Shown piece by piece: positions 11,101 through 19,481 of a stretch of 64,000 bases of DNA. Source of the DNA: Castellaniella sp. MT123. GTDB taxonomy: Bacteria > Pseudomonadota > Gammaproteobacteria > Burkholderiales > Burkholderiaceae_B. Under the pieces are notes generated by a model. The model saw only the letters and a list, made by a program, of their open reading frames with translations. It was not told where the DNA came from and did not search any database. How positions within the stretch are numbered: position 1 is the first letter of the stretch; every line of letters begins with the position of its first letter. The position numbers and the translations under genes are program-made. Location of the stretch: positions 1,736,001 through 1,800,000 of the forward strand of contig NZ_CP154879.1 of the NCBI RefSeq assembly GCF_039614765.1. The letters are read 5' to 3'.

Positions 11101-13903
11101 CCAGGGCGGACGCATCCTCGTCCAGGGCACCCCCGACACTGTGATGCAGGATCCGGAATCCCATACCGGCCAGGCGCTGAGCGACTATGCCCGCCAGCTG
11201 GACAATCCCGGGCTGGCCCTGAAGGAACCGGCAACGCGCCTGCCTGTGCCGGCCGGCAGCCCGGACATCCACATCATGAATGCCCGGGAACACAATCTGA
11301 AGGGCATCGAGGTCCACATCCCGCGCAATGCCTTCACCGTCGTCACGGGGGTATCGGGCTCCGGCAAGTCCACGCTGGCCTTCGACATCCTGTTCAACGA
11401 AGGACAGCGTCGCTATCTGGAATCGCTGAACGCCTATGCCCGCGCCATCGTCCAGCCGGCCGGCAAGCCCGACGTGGACGCCATCTACGGCATTCCGCCG
11501 ACCGTCGCGATCGAACAGCGCACCAGCCGGGGGGGACGCAAGTCCACCGTCGCCACGATGACGGAAATCCATCATTTCCTGCGCCTGCTGTACGTGCGCC
11601 TGGGCACGCAGATGTGCCCGGACTGCCACGTGCCGGTGGCGCCGCAGACACCCGAACAGATTGTGGCGCAGCTGCTGCGCGATCACACCGGCGAACACAT
11701 CGGCCTGCTGGCCCCGCTGGTGATTGCCCGCAAGGGCTATTACACGGATCTGGCCAAATGGGCCGCATCGCACGGGCATACGCACCTGCGGGTGGACGGC
11801 CAATTCATCCCCGTGAGCCCCTGGCCGCGCCTGGACCGCTATCAGGAACACACCATCGAATTGCCGGTGCGCGACCTGATCGTGGATGTGCGTGATGAAG
11901 CCGGCCTGCGCGACGCCGTGCGCGCCGCACTGGCCCTGGGACACGGCAGCTTCCGTGTCCTGACCGGCCTGACCGGGGCCGGGCCCGCCACCATCGAGGC
12001 ACGCCGCGCCGCCGGCCTGGCGGCGGATCCGGGGCTGCTGACCTTCTCCATCAAACGGGCCTGCCCGAGCTGCGGCACCAGCTTCCCCGAACCGGACCCG
12101 CGCCTGTTCTCCTACAACTCGCGCCACGGCTGGTGTCCGGGGTGCTTCGGCACCGGCCTGTCCCTGGTCGGCTTCACCGAAGACCAGACCGGCGAGGAAG
12201 CCGGCTGGCTGGAAGGCGGCGAGGCTGGCTTGCAGGTCTGCCCGCAATGCCATGGCCAGCGGCTGAATCGTGTCGCCCTGGCGTTTCGCTGGCATGATCG
12301 CTCCATCGCCGAACTGGCGGCCCTGCCGGTCAGCGATGCACAGCGGTTCTTCCTGGGCCTGGGCACCCAGGGACGCGAAGCCGAGATCGCCCGCGACATC
12401 CTCACGGAAATCCGGGGCCGCCTGAACTTCATGATGGACGTGGGCCTGGGCTACCTGGCCCTGGATCGCGCGGCCCCTACCCTGTCGGGCGGCGAGGCGC
12501 AGCGCATCCGCTTGGCCGCGCAACTGGGGTCCAACCTGCAGGGCGTCTGCTACGTCCTGGACGAACCCACCATCGGCCTGCATCCGCGCGACAACCGCAT
12601 CCTGCTGGATGCCCTGAGCCGCCTGGAAGGCAACGGCAACACGCTGGTGGTGGTGGAACACGACGAAGACACGATCCGCCGCGCCGAGCACGTCATCGAC
12701 ATCGGCCCCGGCGCCGGAACCCGGGGCGGCATGGTGGTCGCCCAAGGCACGGTCGCCGACATTGCCGCCAACCCGGCATCCCTGACCGGCCGCTATCTGC
12801 GCGAGCCGCTGACCCATCCGATGAACGGCCGCCGCCCGGTGGATGACGACACCCCCGCCCTTGAGATCGTCGACGCGACCCTGCACAACCTGCGTCATGC
12901 GCAGGCCCGCATCCCGCTGGAACGACTGACCGTGGTCACCGGCGTGTCCGGATCCGGAAAATCCACGCTGGCGCGCGAAGTCCTGCTGGACAACCTGACG
13001 CGTCGCGTCGGCAGCCGCCTGTCCGTTCCCTGGACGGGTTGCCACGATATCCGCGGCTGGGAAGCCATCGACCGGGTGCTGGAAGTGGACCAGACCCCCA
13101 TCGGCAAGACACCCCGGTCCTGCCCCGCCACCTATGTGGGCTTCTGGGACGACATCCGCAAACTGTACGCCAGCACGCGAGAATCGCGCCTGCGCGGCTG
13201 GACGGGCTCCCGATTTTCCTTCAACACCGGCGATGGCCGCTGCCCGGAATGCGAGGGCCAGGGCATGCGTACCATCGAGATGAGTTTCCTGCCCGACGTC
13301 AAGGTGCCCTGCGACGCCTGCCACGGCGCCCGCTTCAACCAGGAAACGCTGGGCGTGCAATGGAACGGCAGCAGCGCCGGTGATCTGCTGCGCATGGAAG
13401 TCGACGACGCCGTCGGCCATTTTTCCGCGCATCGCAAGATCGCCCGCGCCCTGCAGCTGATGCAGGACGTGGGGCTGGGCTACCTGACGCTGGGACAGCC
13501 CTCGCCCACCCTGTCCGGCGGCGAGGCCCAGCGCATCAAACTCGTCACCGAACTGACCAAGGCGCATCTGGACGAGGGCATTCTGCGTACCGGGCGCGCC
13601 TCGCGGACGCCTCACACGTTGTATGTTCTGGACGAGCCCACCGTGGGCCTGTCCACCGCCGATGTCGAGAAGCTGATCCGTGTCCTGCACCGGCTGGTCG
13701 AGGCCGGCCACACAGTGGTGGTGATCGAACACAACCTGGACGTGATCGCGGAAGCCGACTGGGTCGTGGATCTGGGTCCGGAAGGCGGCGATCAAGGCGG
13801 CCGGGTCGTGGCCCAGGGCAGCCCGGAACAACTCTGCGCCAGCGACACCCATACCGGCCGGATCCTGGGCGAATTCCTGTCGCGGGCTACGGCATCGACA
13901 TGA
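8186..13903 (+). CDS. uvrA: Tandem double-length UvrA excinuclease subunit (UvrA-like ATPase)
   Basis: A 1905-residue protein made of two complete UvrA modules in one chain. It has four Walker A sites (GVSGSGKSS near residue 31, then GVSGSGKST near 690, 1054 and 1585). Four LSGGE signatures (near 538, 883, 1433 and 1775) and four Walker B sites match them. Each half keeps a CxxC...CxxC zinc module in its first nucleotide-binding domain (near 284 and 1290) and the GDGRCPxC zinc module (near 789 and 1685). A Ser/Gly/Thr-rich insert lies near residues 190-230. UvrA dimers scan DNA for bulky lesions, so this protein may act as a covalent dimer. The start at 8186 matches the family start MNAPIRIFGARQNNLKNL. 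Burkholderiales commonly carry such a long paralogue besides the standard uvrA. Confidence 0.92.
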   Translation: MNAPIRIFGARQNNLKNLDVTIHTGELLVVTGVSGSGKSSLAFDTLYAEGQRRYVETFSPYARQFLDRMDKPQVDRIEGILPAIAIDQINPVRNSRSTVGTMTELNDHLKLLYARAGHLHCAGCARPVVRDNPASIRQQLDVLCAAADPRLVITFPVTVPGNFTEDEVRGFLEQQGYTRVHEPAAPSGSPGPTDPANRGKGTEEPTPGSSGESTTKAARASKGKVAGTTRRLHVIQDRFRLGNAEAARVDEALETALRQGNGRLTVYALFDDHEEAWRFSAGLHCAHCDIEYATPLPSTFSFNSPLGACEACKGFGRVMGIDYGLVVPDETRTLRGGAVKPWQTASYKECQEEMERYAARIGIRLDTPWRDLTAAEKTWVIHGAPDWKGGPSAWKHQWYGIQRFFDWLETKAYRMHVRVLLSKYRSYTPCPTCRGARLKPDATLWRLGRNADAIPGYPRFMPASARWTADQLAALPGLGLHDLMRLPIERVRYWFEGIELGQTLDEALNELLDEVRTRLRFLCDVGLGYLSLDRQSRTLSGGEVQRINLTTALGTSLVNTLFVLDEPSIGLHPRDIHRIVQVMQRLRNHGNTLVVVEHDPQVMVAADRVLDIGPGPGERGGHIVFDGTPAELAAADTLTGRYFGGRLRIEAPRPMPVADKTPRLLLQGVRANNLKNIDFSLPLGRLVCLTGVSGSGKSTLVQDVLYPALLKRLGRPTEAPGDHDALLGAEQIADVVLVDQAPIGKTARSNPASYVGAFDAIRKLFAAAPMSQERGYTAGTFSFNTGDGRCPGCGGTGFEHVEMQFLSDVYLRCPDCNGRRFRPQILEVRIEHLGRTASIDEVLDMTVSEALDFFQGLRDVQWGLAPLADVGLEYVRLGQPVPTLSGGEAQRLKLAGHLAEAARSRAPQGMLKGSLLLFDEPTTGLHFDDIARLMRAFRKLLAAGHSLLIIEHNLDVIRAADWIVDLGPEGGDQGGRILVQGTPDTVMQDPESHTGQALSDYARQLDNPGLALKEPATRLPVPAGSPDIHIMNAREHNLKGIEVHIPRNAFTVVTGVSGSGKSTLAFDILFNEGQRRYLESLNAYARAIVQPAGKPDVDAIYGIPPTVAIEQRTSRGGRKSTVATMTEIHHFLRLLYVRLGTQMCPDCHVPVAPQTPEQIVAQLLRDHTGEHIGLLAPLVIARKGYYTDLAKWAASHGHTHLRVDGQFIPVSPWPRLDRYQEHTIELPVRDLIVDVRDEAGLRDAVRAALALGHGSFRVLTGLTGAGPATIEARRAAGLAADPGLLTFSIKRACPSCGTSFPEPDPRLFSYNSRHGWCPGCFGTGLSLVGFTEDQTGEEAGWLEGGEAGLQVCPQCHGQRLNRVALAFRWHDRSIAELAALPVSDAQRFFLGLGTQGREAEIARDILTEIRGRLNFMMDVGLGYLALDRAAPTLSGGEAQRIRLAAQLGSNLQGVCYVLDEPTIGLHPRDNRILLDALSRLEGNGNTLVVVEHDEDTIRRAEHVIDIGPGAGTRGGMVVAQGTVADIAANPASLTGRYLREPLTHPMNGRRPVDDDTPALEIVDATLHNLRHAQARIPLERLTVVTGVSGSGKSTLAREVLLDNLTRRVGSRLSVPWTGCHDIRGWEAIDRVLEVDQTPIGKTPRSCPATYVGFWDDIRKLYASTRESRLRGWTGSRFSFNTGDGRCPECEGQGMRTIEMSFLPDVKVPCDACHGARFNQETLGVQWNGSSAGDLLRMEVDDAVGHFSAHRKIARALQLMQDVGLGYLTLGQPSPTLSGGEAQRIKLVTELTKAHLDEGILRTGRASRTPHTLYVLDEPTVGLSTADVEKLIRVLHRLVEAGHTVVVIEHNLDVIAEADWVVDLGPEGGDQGGRVVAQGSPEQLCASDTHTGRILGEFLSRATAST

Positions 13904-15159
13904 CGCGGCGTACTGACACAGGTCCTGACGTGGACCCGATATGCCTGTTCGAGAACCGTCTGGCCGGCTGGTCGCTACGGCTGGACAATCCGGTCGGCCG
14001 GATCGCCGTGCATCACCGAAGTGAACTGCCCGCCGCCTGGAATGCCATCGAAGCCGCGCGCCAGGCAGGCCACTGGGTGGCGCTGCTGCTGGATTACGAA
14101 CTGGGGGAATGGCTGGACGACAGTGCACTGCCCACTCCCCGCCTTGACGTCGATCCCGAGGCGCTGCCCCGGCTGACCGCCCTGGTCTTCGCCCGGGCAC
14201 GGGAACAGGGTCCCCGCGACCGGGCGCCGGAGAGCCCGGCCACCGACGTCCGCACCTTGCCGGAACCCGCCGCTCAGCCGGGTTGGGCGGCCTCCACCAA
14301 ACCGGATCGACGGATCCGCAGCGACCGAACCCCAGCCGACCATGCCCACGCCATCGACAGCATCCGCGCCGGCATCGCGCGCGGCGACTACTATCAGGTC
14401 AACTACACGGTGCCCCTGCAACTGGACTGGCCGGACGATCTGGATCCGGCAGGTGTCTACCGGCAGCTGATCGAACATCACCCGGTGGCCCAGGCTGCCT
14501 GCATCCGGGACGGCGACCGCTGGATCCTGTCCCTGTCGCCAGAACTGTTCGTTGCCCGTCACGGCAGCCGGCTGCTGACCCGGCCCATGAAGGGCACGGC
14601 GCCGCGCCACGCCGATCCGGCCCACGACAGCCGATCCGCCCAGGGTCTGCTGCACAGCGCCAAGAACCGGGCGGAAAACCTGATGATCGTCGATCTGCTG
14701 CGCAACGATCTGGGGCGCATCGCCGTGCCTGGCAGCGTTCGCGTGCCTGCCCTGTTCAACCTGGAACGCTATCCTTCGGTCTGGACCCTGACCTCGTCAG
14801 TGCAGGCGGAAGCACCCGACGTTCCGCTGCGGGACGTCCTGCAAGCCCTGTTTCCCTGCGGTTCGGTCACGGGGGCGCCGAAGATCGCCGCCATCCGGGC
14901 GATCCGCGCGCTGGAAGACCGGCGGCGCGGGATTTATTGCGGCAGCGTGGGCTGGCTGGCACCTGACGGGGACTTTTCCCTGAACGTCGCCATCCGCACC
15001 ATCGAATTGCGCGACGGACAAGCGCAATTTGGCGTGGGCGGCGGCATCGTATCCGACTCCCTGGCCGGCGAGGAATGGCAGGAATGCCTATGGAAGGCCC
15101 GTATTCTGAATGGTTGGACGATCGATGACACCCTTGCCATCACCCCCCGCCCTGATTGA
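13900..15159 (+). CDS. pabB: Aminodeoxychorismate synthase component I (PabB)
   Basis: A 419-residue chorismate-binding enzyme that converts chorismate and ammonia to 4-amino-4-deoxychorismate for folate synthesis. The C-terminal chorismate domain carries GDYYQVNYT, LTRPMKGTAPR, NLMIVDLLRNDLGRI and FPCGSVTGAPKIAAI, all hallmarks of PabB. The N-terminal 140 residues are poorly conserved. Its ATG overlaps the uvrA stop as ATGA (13900-13903), so the two are translationally coupled, an odd pairing of repair and folate genes. The amidotransferase partner PabA is not in the window. Confidence 0.92.
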   Translation: MTRRTDTGPDVDPICLFENRLAGWSLRLDNPVGRIAVHHRSELPAAWNAIEAARQAGHWVALLLDYELGEWLDDSALPTPRLDVDPEALPRLTALVFARAREQGPRDRAPESPATDVRTLPEPAAQPGWAASTKPDRRIRSDRTPADHAHAIDSIRAGIARGDYYQVNYTVPLQLDWPDDLDPAGVYRQLIEHHPVAQAACIRDGDRWILSLSPELFVARHGSRLLTRPMKGTAPRHADPAHDSRSAQGLLHSAKNRAENLMIVDLLRNDLGRIAVPGSVRVPALFNLERYPSVWTLTSSVQAEAPDVPLRDVLQALFPCGSVTGAPKIAAIRAIRALEDRRRGIYCGSVGWLAPDGDFSLNVAIRTIELRDGQAQFGVGGGIVSDSLAGEEWQECLWKARILNGWTIDDTLAITPRPD

Positions 15160-15886
15160 GACAATGCGCCTGTGCCAGGGCCGCATTGCCCGCTGGCCGG
15201 GCCATCGGGCACGGCTGCAGGCTTCGGCCCACGCCCTGGACTATCCACTGGACATCAACGACCTGGAAGATCGCTTGGCCAGGGCCACGGCCGAGATTTC
15301 CGCCCGCACAAACCACCTACCGCCTTCAGCGGATGAACCTGCCGGTAACGCCGACCATGCACCAGCCTGGCGCATCCGGTTGCTGCTGGCCGCCGATGGA
15401 CAACTGTCGCTGGAAGTCAGCCCGCTGCCGGACACACACACACCGGTCCGCATCGCCCTGGCCCGTGACACGATCGGAACATCCGACCCACTGGATTCCA
15501 GCAATCCCTGGCTGCGGCACAAAACGACCCACCGCGTGTGGTTCTCCGAGGCGCAGCGCTGGCTGGCGGCACACCCGGACCATTTCGATCTGATTTTTGG
15601 CAACCAATCCGAAGACCTATGCGAAGGCAGCCGCTGCAATATCTACATCCAGGACGACCATGGCCGGTGGCTGACGCCGCCGACGAGCTGCGGTCTGCTG
15701 CCGGGAGTGGAGCGTCAGTGGCTGTTGGGCCAGGGCCTGGCGCACGAGGCCCGCGTGAGCCTGAACGACCTGCGCCAGGCCCCCGCCTGGCGTATCTCGA
15801 ACGCGCTGCGCGGCTGGCAGGACGCCTGTCTGGAAACACAGACTGGTCGAATAAACAGCCTTTACCCCAGCCGCTTGATCCGATAG
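15125..15886 (+). CDS. pabC: Aminotransferase class IV, probable 4-amino-4-deoxychorismate lyase (PabC)
   Basis: A 253-residue PLP enzyme of fold type IV. The candidate PLP lysine lies in WLRHKTTHR. The C-terminal half has FGNQSEDLCEGSRCNIYI, LTPPTSCGLLPGVERQWLL and VSLNDLRQA, matching the PabC family. The start at 15125 gives ALIETMRL near the N-terminus, as in many PabC proteins, and overlaps pabB by 35 bases. It would split aminodeoxychorismate to p-aminobenzoate and pyruvate, completing the pathway begun by PabB. The region around residues 60-75 (sequence SADEPAGNADHAP) looks like a low-complexity insertion. Confidence 0.82.
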   Translation: MTPLPSPPALIETMRLCQGRIARWPGHRARLQASAHALDYPLDINDLEDRLARATAEISARTNHLPPSADEPAGNADHAPAWRIRLLLAADGQLSLEVSPLPDTHTPVRIALARDTIGTSDPLDSSNPWLRHKTTHRVWFSEAQRWLAAHPDHFDLIFGNQSEDLCEGSRCNIYIQDDHGRWLTPPTSCGLLPGVERQWLLGQGLAHEARVSLNDLRQAPAWRISNALRGWQDACLETQTGRINSLYPSRLIR

Positions 15887-15994
15887 AATCGAACGGTTGC
15901 CCGCAGGGCGGGCAGCTTTTCAACCTTCAACTGGCGTTTGCCACAGGCCTGACACAGGCCCGCGAAAGACACCAAAGAACGACAAAAACCGCCC

Positions 15995-16660
15995 ATGCCA
16001 CCGCCACATTCCGCCTCAGCCCAGCACATTCTGTCCACGCTATCCGTGGCCCGTTTCCTGAAACTGATGTTGTGCGCCGGCGCCGTGGCCCTGGCGGGAT
16101 GCGCGACCCAACCCAAACAGACCGCGGACGCTTCATTCTCGAATCATCTGCTGCGCGACAGCTACCTGCTCAGCACCCAGTCCGACCCGCTCGGCGCCTG
16201 GATCGACAGCAAAGACAGCTTTGCGATCGACTACCCGCAGTCGGAATCCAATCCCACCTCGTCCACACCGAAGACCCTGGTGACGACCGCCATGAAGTTC
16301 CTGGGGGTCAAATACCGCTATGGCGGTGACGCCCCGGGCCAGGGCTTCGACTGCAGCGGTCTGGTGGCCTATGCCGCCGAGAAGTCCCTGGGCCTGAAAC
16401 TGCCGCGCACCGCCAGCGAGCAGGCGCGGACCGGGATCTCGATCAAACAGAATGAACTGCGCCGGGGCGATCTGGTGTTCTTCAACACCCTGGGCCGTCG
16501 CTACTCGCACGTCGGCATCTATCTGGGCGATCACAAATTTGTCCACGCTCCCCGCACCGGGGCCGCGATCCGCGTCGACAACATGGACATGGCCTACTGG
16601 CGTAAACGCTATAACGGCGCCCGACGCCTCGAAGTCAAGCACGAGACCGCCCGGCGCTGA
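15995..16660 (+). CDS. NlpC/P60 family lipoprotein, probable murein endopeptidase
   Basis: A 221-residue predicted lipoprotein (lipobox ALAGC, Cys36) with a C-terminal NlpC/P60 domain. The catalytic residues are visible: Cys120 in FDCSGLVAY, His172 in YSHVGIYLG and a third His184 in FVHAPRTG. Such enzymes cut peptide stems of peptidoglycan in the periplasm. The start at 15995 leaves a long n-region before the hydrophobic core; no good ribosome site is visible there, and an internal ATG (MLCAGAVALAGC) would give a very short signal. It is convergent with the DUF2325 gene. Confidence 0.85.
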   Translation: MPPPHSASAQHILSTLSVARFLKLMLCAGAVALAGCATQPKQTADASFSNHLLRDSYLLSTQSDPLGAWIDSKDSFAIDYPQSESNPTSSTPKTLVTTAMKFLGVKYRYGGDAPGQGFDCSGLVAYAAEKSLGLKLPRTASEQARTGISIKQNELRRGDLVFFNTLGRRYSHVGIYLGDHKFVHAPRTGAAIRVDNMDMAYWRKRYNGARRLEVKHETARR

Positions 16661-16702
16661 TACCGCGCCCGGCCGCTTTCAACGACTAACCGCCTCGACG
16701 GC

Positions 16703-17068
16703 TCAGTGTGGCCTGACCCCGGCCGACACAGACCCATCCGCCTGCCCCCGCAGTGGGCAGGTCTGACAGTAGCCGCACTGATCCAGCGCCTGCCGCATGC
16801 TGCAGACAGAACGCCGGCAGGTCAGCACACGGACGCCGGCGCGCTGCGCAGCGGCACGGAAGGTCTTCATCACGTTGTGCCCCAGGAAATCCGTCAGCAG
16901 GATCACCAGATCCGTCCCCGAGGGCAGCGAAGGCATTTTCTTCTGATGTGCGGGATCCCGCCCGCTGATGTGATGGCGGACCGCGATATTGTGGTCGCGC
17001 AGCAAATCGGGAATATTGCCTAGCCGGTCCGCGCCGACGATCAATGCACTGACTTGAGACTGCGCCAT
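16703..17068 (-). CDS. DUF2325 domain protein with Cys-rich tail
   Basis: A 121-residue protein of the DUF2325 family: SALIVGADRLGNIPDLL at the start, then TDLVILLTDFLGHNVM and FRAAAQRAGVRVLTCRRS. The C-terminus holds five Cys (84, 89, 98, 101, 104) including CGYCQTCP, which could bind a metal or an iron-sulphur cluster; His32, His33 and His41 are also present. The start at 17068 has CAGGAG eight bases upstream; the frame extends 24 codons further without family similarity. A Fur-box-like palindrome lies 73 bases upstream, so iron control is plausible. Molecular function is not established for the family. Confidence 0.8.
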   Translation of the reverse strand: MAQSQVSALIVGADRLGNIPDLLRDHNIAVRHHISGRDPAHQKKMPSLPSGTDLVILLTDFLGHNVMKTFRAAAQRAGVRVLTCRRSVCSMRQALDQCGYCQTCPLRGQADGSVSAGVRPH

Positions 17069-17373
17069 GGGAGCGGCTCCTGAGGAAAATGGGATCGACT
17101 GGATTCCGGCACGTCGGGTCGGACTCCGATCAACATTCATGAATAATAATCATTCCCATTATCTAATGCAATACGACACGGTTGTCCGCACCCCTCGGCG
17201 CCGCTTTTCAGCATGTGCGGGCGTCGGCCACCCAGGCAACATCTGCTGGCATGTTATCGGGAGTTCAGCACCAGATTCCAGTTGTATTCAGGGTGATGTC
17301 AGGTTTTGTTCAGATATTTGTTACGTTTGGACGCGCACAATGGAACCTAAAACAACCCGTAGGAGACTGTTCC
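17069..17373. promoter_or_regulatory. Divergent intergenic region, DUF2325 / liv operon
   Basis: These 305 bp separate two divergent units. Apart from the Fur-box-like palindrome at 17141-17155 and its AT-rich surroundings, I see no gene. TTTTGTTCAGATATTTGTTACG at 17303-17324 is AT-rich and may belong to the livK promoter, but clear -35 and -10 boxes were not assigned. Confidence 0.45.
17141..17155. promoter_or_regulatory. Fur-box-like palindrome
   Basis: GAATAATAATCATTC is a 7-1-7 near-palindrome with six of seven arm positions paired. It resembles the Fur core TGATAAT-N-ATTATCA; the neighbouring CATTATC adds a further half-site-like hexamer. It lies 73 bases upstream of the DUF2325 start and about 219 bases upstream of livK, so control of the DUF2325 gene is the more likely role. 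Confidence 0.5.
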
Positions 17374-18591
17374 ATGCATACCCTATTTCGGCATGGCCTG
17401 ACGTGTGTGGCCGCCGCCGTGGCCCTGGGACTCGGCAGCGGTGTCAGCCTGGCGGCGGACAACCAGATCGTGCTGGGCGCGTCCGTGCAATTGACAGGGC
17501 CGGTGGCCAACACCGGGCGCTACTACAAGGACGCCTATCAACTGGCCGTCGATCAGATCAACCGCAAGGGCGGCGTCACCGTCGGCGGCAAGAAATACAC
17601 GCTGGCGCTGAAAATCTATGACAACCAGTCCGACGTCAACCTCAGCGTGCGGCAATACACCCAGCTGGTGACGCAGGACAAGGTCAACTTCCTGCTGGGA
17701 CCCTTCGCCAGCAACTTCGCCCTGGCGGATTCCGCCGTCTCGGAAAAATACCAGATCCCCATGGTGCAAGGCGGCGGCGCGTCCGACCAGATCTTCTCCC
17801 GCGGCTTCAAATACGTCTTCGGGACTCTGGCGCCGGCCAGCGACTACTTCGGCAGCACGATCAAGATGTTCAAGCAGCTGAAGCCGGAACCCGCGAAGGT
17901 CGCGCTGCTGTATGCGGATGACTCCTTCGACGTCTCCGTGGCCAAGGGCACCCGGCCTCTGCTCAAGGACGTGGGGGCGGACACGGTCCTGGACGAACGC
18001 TACAGTTCGAACGCCAGCGACTTCAACACGCTGCTGTCCCAGATCAAGGCCAAGCAGGCCGATGCCGTGCTGGTCGCCGGCCACGAGACCGAGATCCTGA
18101 ACTTCATCCGCCAGGCCAAGAGCCTGGACGTCTCACCCAAGATCTACTCATTCACGGTCGGTGTGCCCAGCGAGGACTTCCGCAAGGCGCTGGGCAAGGA
18201 TGCCGACTACGCGTTCGGCATGACGGCCTGGCTGCCCACTGAAAACCTGAAGGACGACTGGTTCGGCGATGCGGCGCAGTTCGCGAAATCCTGGGGCGCC
18301 CAATACCGCTACGAGCCCGACTACCACGCGGCATCGGGCGTGGCGGACGTGGAAACCATCGTCAAGGCCATCGAGAAGGCCGGCACGCTGGATCCCAAGG
18401 CCGTGCGCACCGCCCTGGCAGCCAGCGACTTCGGCAGCCTGTACGGGCACATCAAGTTCGCCGAAAACGGCCAGATCCATCTGGACCAGACGGTGATCCA
18501 GGTCCAGAACGGCAAGCCGGCGGCGATCTTCGACGGCAGCAAGTTCCTGACCCAGCCGCAATATCCGATGCCCGACTGGTCGAAACGCTGA
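17374..18591 (+). CDS. livK: Branched-chain amino acid-type ABC transporter, substrate-binding protein
   Basis: A 405-residue periplasmic receptor. It has a Sec signal ([12 protein letters not shown], probable cleavage before [11 protein letters not shown]) and a Peripla_BP_6 fold starting [22 protein letters not shown]. The start at 17374 has AGGAG upstream; the frame is open further upstream but without a signal. It is first in a livKHMGF-type operon. The ligand is uncertain: this family also takes aromatic acids, amides and urea, and the gene is not a close copy of classic LivK. Confidence 0.85.
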   Translation: MHTLFRHGLTCVAAAVALGLGSGVSLAADNQIVLGASVQLTGPVANTGRYYKDAYQLAVDQINRKGGVTVGGKKYTLALKIYDNQSDVNLSVRQYTQLVTQDKVNFLLGPFASNFALADSAVSEKYQIPMVQGGGASDQIFSRGFKYVFGTLAPASDYFGSTIKMFKQLKPEPAKVALLYADDSFDVSVAKGTRPLLKDVGADTVLDERYSSNASDFNTLLSQIKAKQADAVLVAGHETEILNFIRQAKSLDVSPKIYSFTVGVPSEDFRKALGKDADYAFGMTAWLPTENLKDDWFGDAAQFAKSWGAQYRYEPDYHAASGVADVETIVKAIEKAGTLDPKAVRTALAASDFGSLYGHIKFAENGQIHLDQTVIQVQNGKPAAIFDGSKFLTQPQYPMPDWSKR

Positions 18592-18617
18592 ACAGGCCTT
18601 AACCCGGAGCGCCCGCC

Positions 18618-19481
18618 TTGGACCTTTTGCTGCAAGTCCTCATCAACGGCATCCTGCAGGGCGGGCTGTACGCCATCGTGGCGCTCGGCCTTGCCCTGGT
18701 CTGGGGTGTGCTCAACATAGTCAACCTGTCGCATGGCGCCTTCATCATGCTGGGCGCCTATATTTCCTGGTATAGCTTCCATTGGCTGGGCGTCGATCCG
18801 TTCCTGGGGCTGCCTATCACGGCGGTCCTGATGTTCCTCGTCGGCTACGCCATCCAGCGGGGCATCCTGAACCTGATCGTGCGCTCGCCGATGTTCAATA
18901 CCCTGCTGATCACCTTCGGCCTGGAGGTCGTGCTGACCTACCTGGCGCAGTTGGTGTTCTCGGCCGACTTCCGCACCATCAACCCCAGCTATTCCGGCCG
19001 GAACATGACCGTGCTGGGGATCACGATCCCGCTGGTGCGGCTGGCAGCCTGCGTCATGGCCATCGTGCTGACCCTGATCATGTGGTATTTCCTGCTGCAC
19101 ACCCGCCTGGGGCGGGCGATCCGGGCCACCGCCCAGAACCTGTCGGCGGCTCGCCTGTACGGGGTCGAACCGCGCCACCTGTACGCCGTCACCTTCGGCC
19201 TGGGGCTGGCCCTGGCCGGGGCCGCGGGCGGTCTGTACGGCACCGTGTCCCAGATCAACCCCTACATCGGCGCCACGCTGACCGCGAAGTCCTTCGCCAT
19301 CGCCATCATCGGCGGCCTGGACACGCCGCTGGGCGTGATCGCCGGCGGCCTGATCCTGGGCCTGATCGAATCGCTGACCACGCTGTACATCGGCCCGACG
19401 TTCGCCGACGTCGCCAGTTTCGGCGTCCTGGTGCTGGTGCTGATCATACGGCCCACCGGTCTGCTCGGGAGGACCGCATGA
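18618..19481 (+). CDS. livH: Branched-chain amino acid-type ABC transporter permease LivH
   Basis: A 287-residue inner-membrane permease with about eight hydrophobic segments. It opens with LLQVLINGILQGGLYAIVAL and keeps the family stretch NIVNLSHGAFIMLGAY and the EAA-like loop RLYGVEPRHLYAVTFGLG. The start is TTG at 18618 with CGGAGCG upstream, giving the conserved N-terminus. It should pair with LivM to form the channel, and its stop overlaps livM as ATGA. Confidence 0.9.
   Translation: MDLLLQVLINGILQGGLYAIVALGLALVWGVLNIVNLSHGAFIMLGAYISWYSFHWLGVDPFLGLPITAVLMFLVGYAIQRGILNLIVRSPMFNTLLITFGLEVVLTYLAQLVFSADFRTINPSYSGRNMTVLGITIPLVRLAACVMAIVLTLIMWYFLLHTRLGRAIRATAQNLSAARLYGVEPRHLYAVTFGLGLALAGAAGGLYGTVSQINPYIGATLTAKSFAIAIIGGLDTPLGVIAGGLILGLIESLTTLYIGPTFADVASFGVLVLVLIIRPTGLLGRTA

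Noticed and set aside
11081-14200. 1039-codon open frame on the minus strand opposite uvrA and pabB
   Set aside because: It lies fully opposite clearly coding sequence with intact motifs; its product is compositionally odd (Gln, Gly, Ala, Asp rich) and matches no family. Long antisense frames are expected in GC-rich genes.
18782-19477. N-terminal extension of the livM frame into livH
   Set aside because: Out-of-frame reading of livH; residues are Arg/Pro/Gly-rich, while the ATG at 19478 has a ribosome site and the conserved LivM start.
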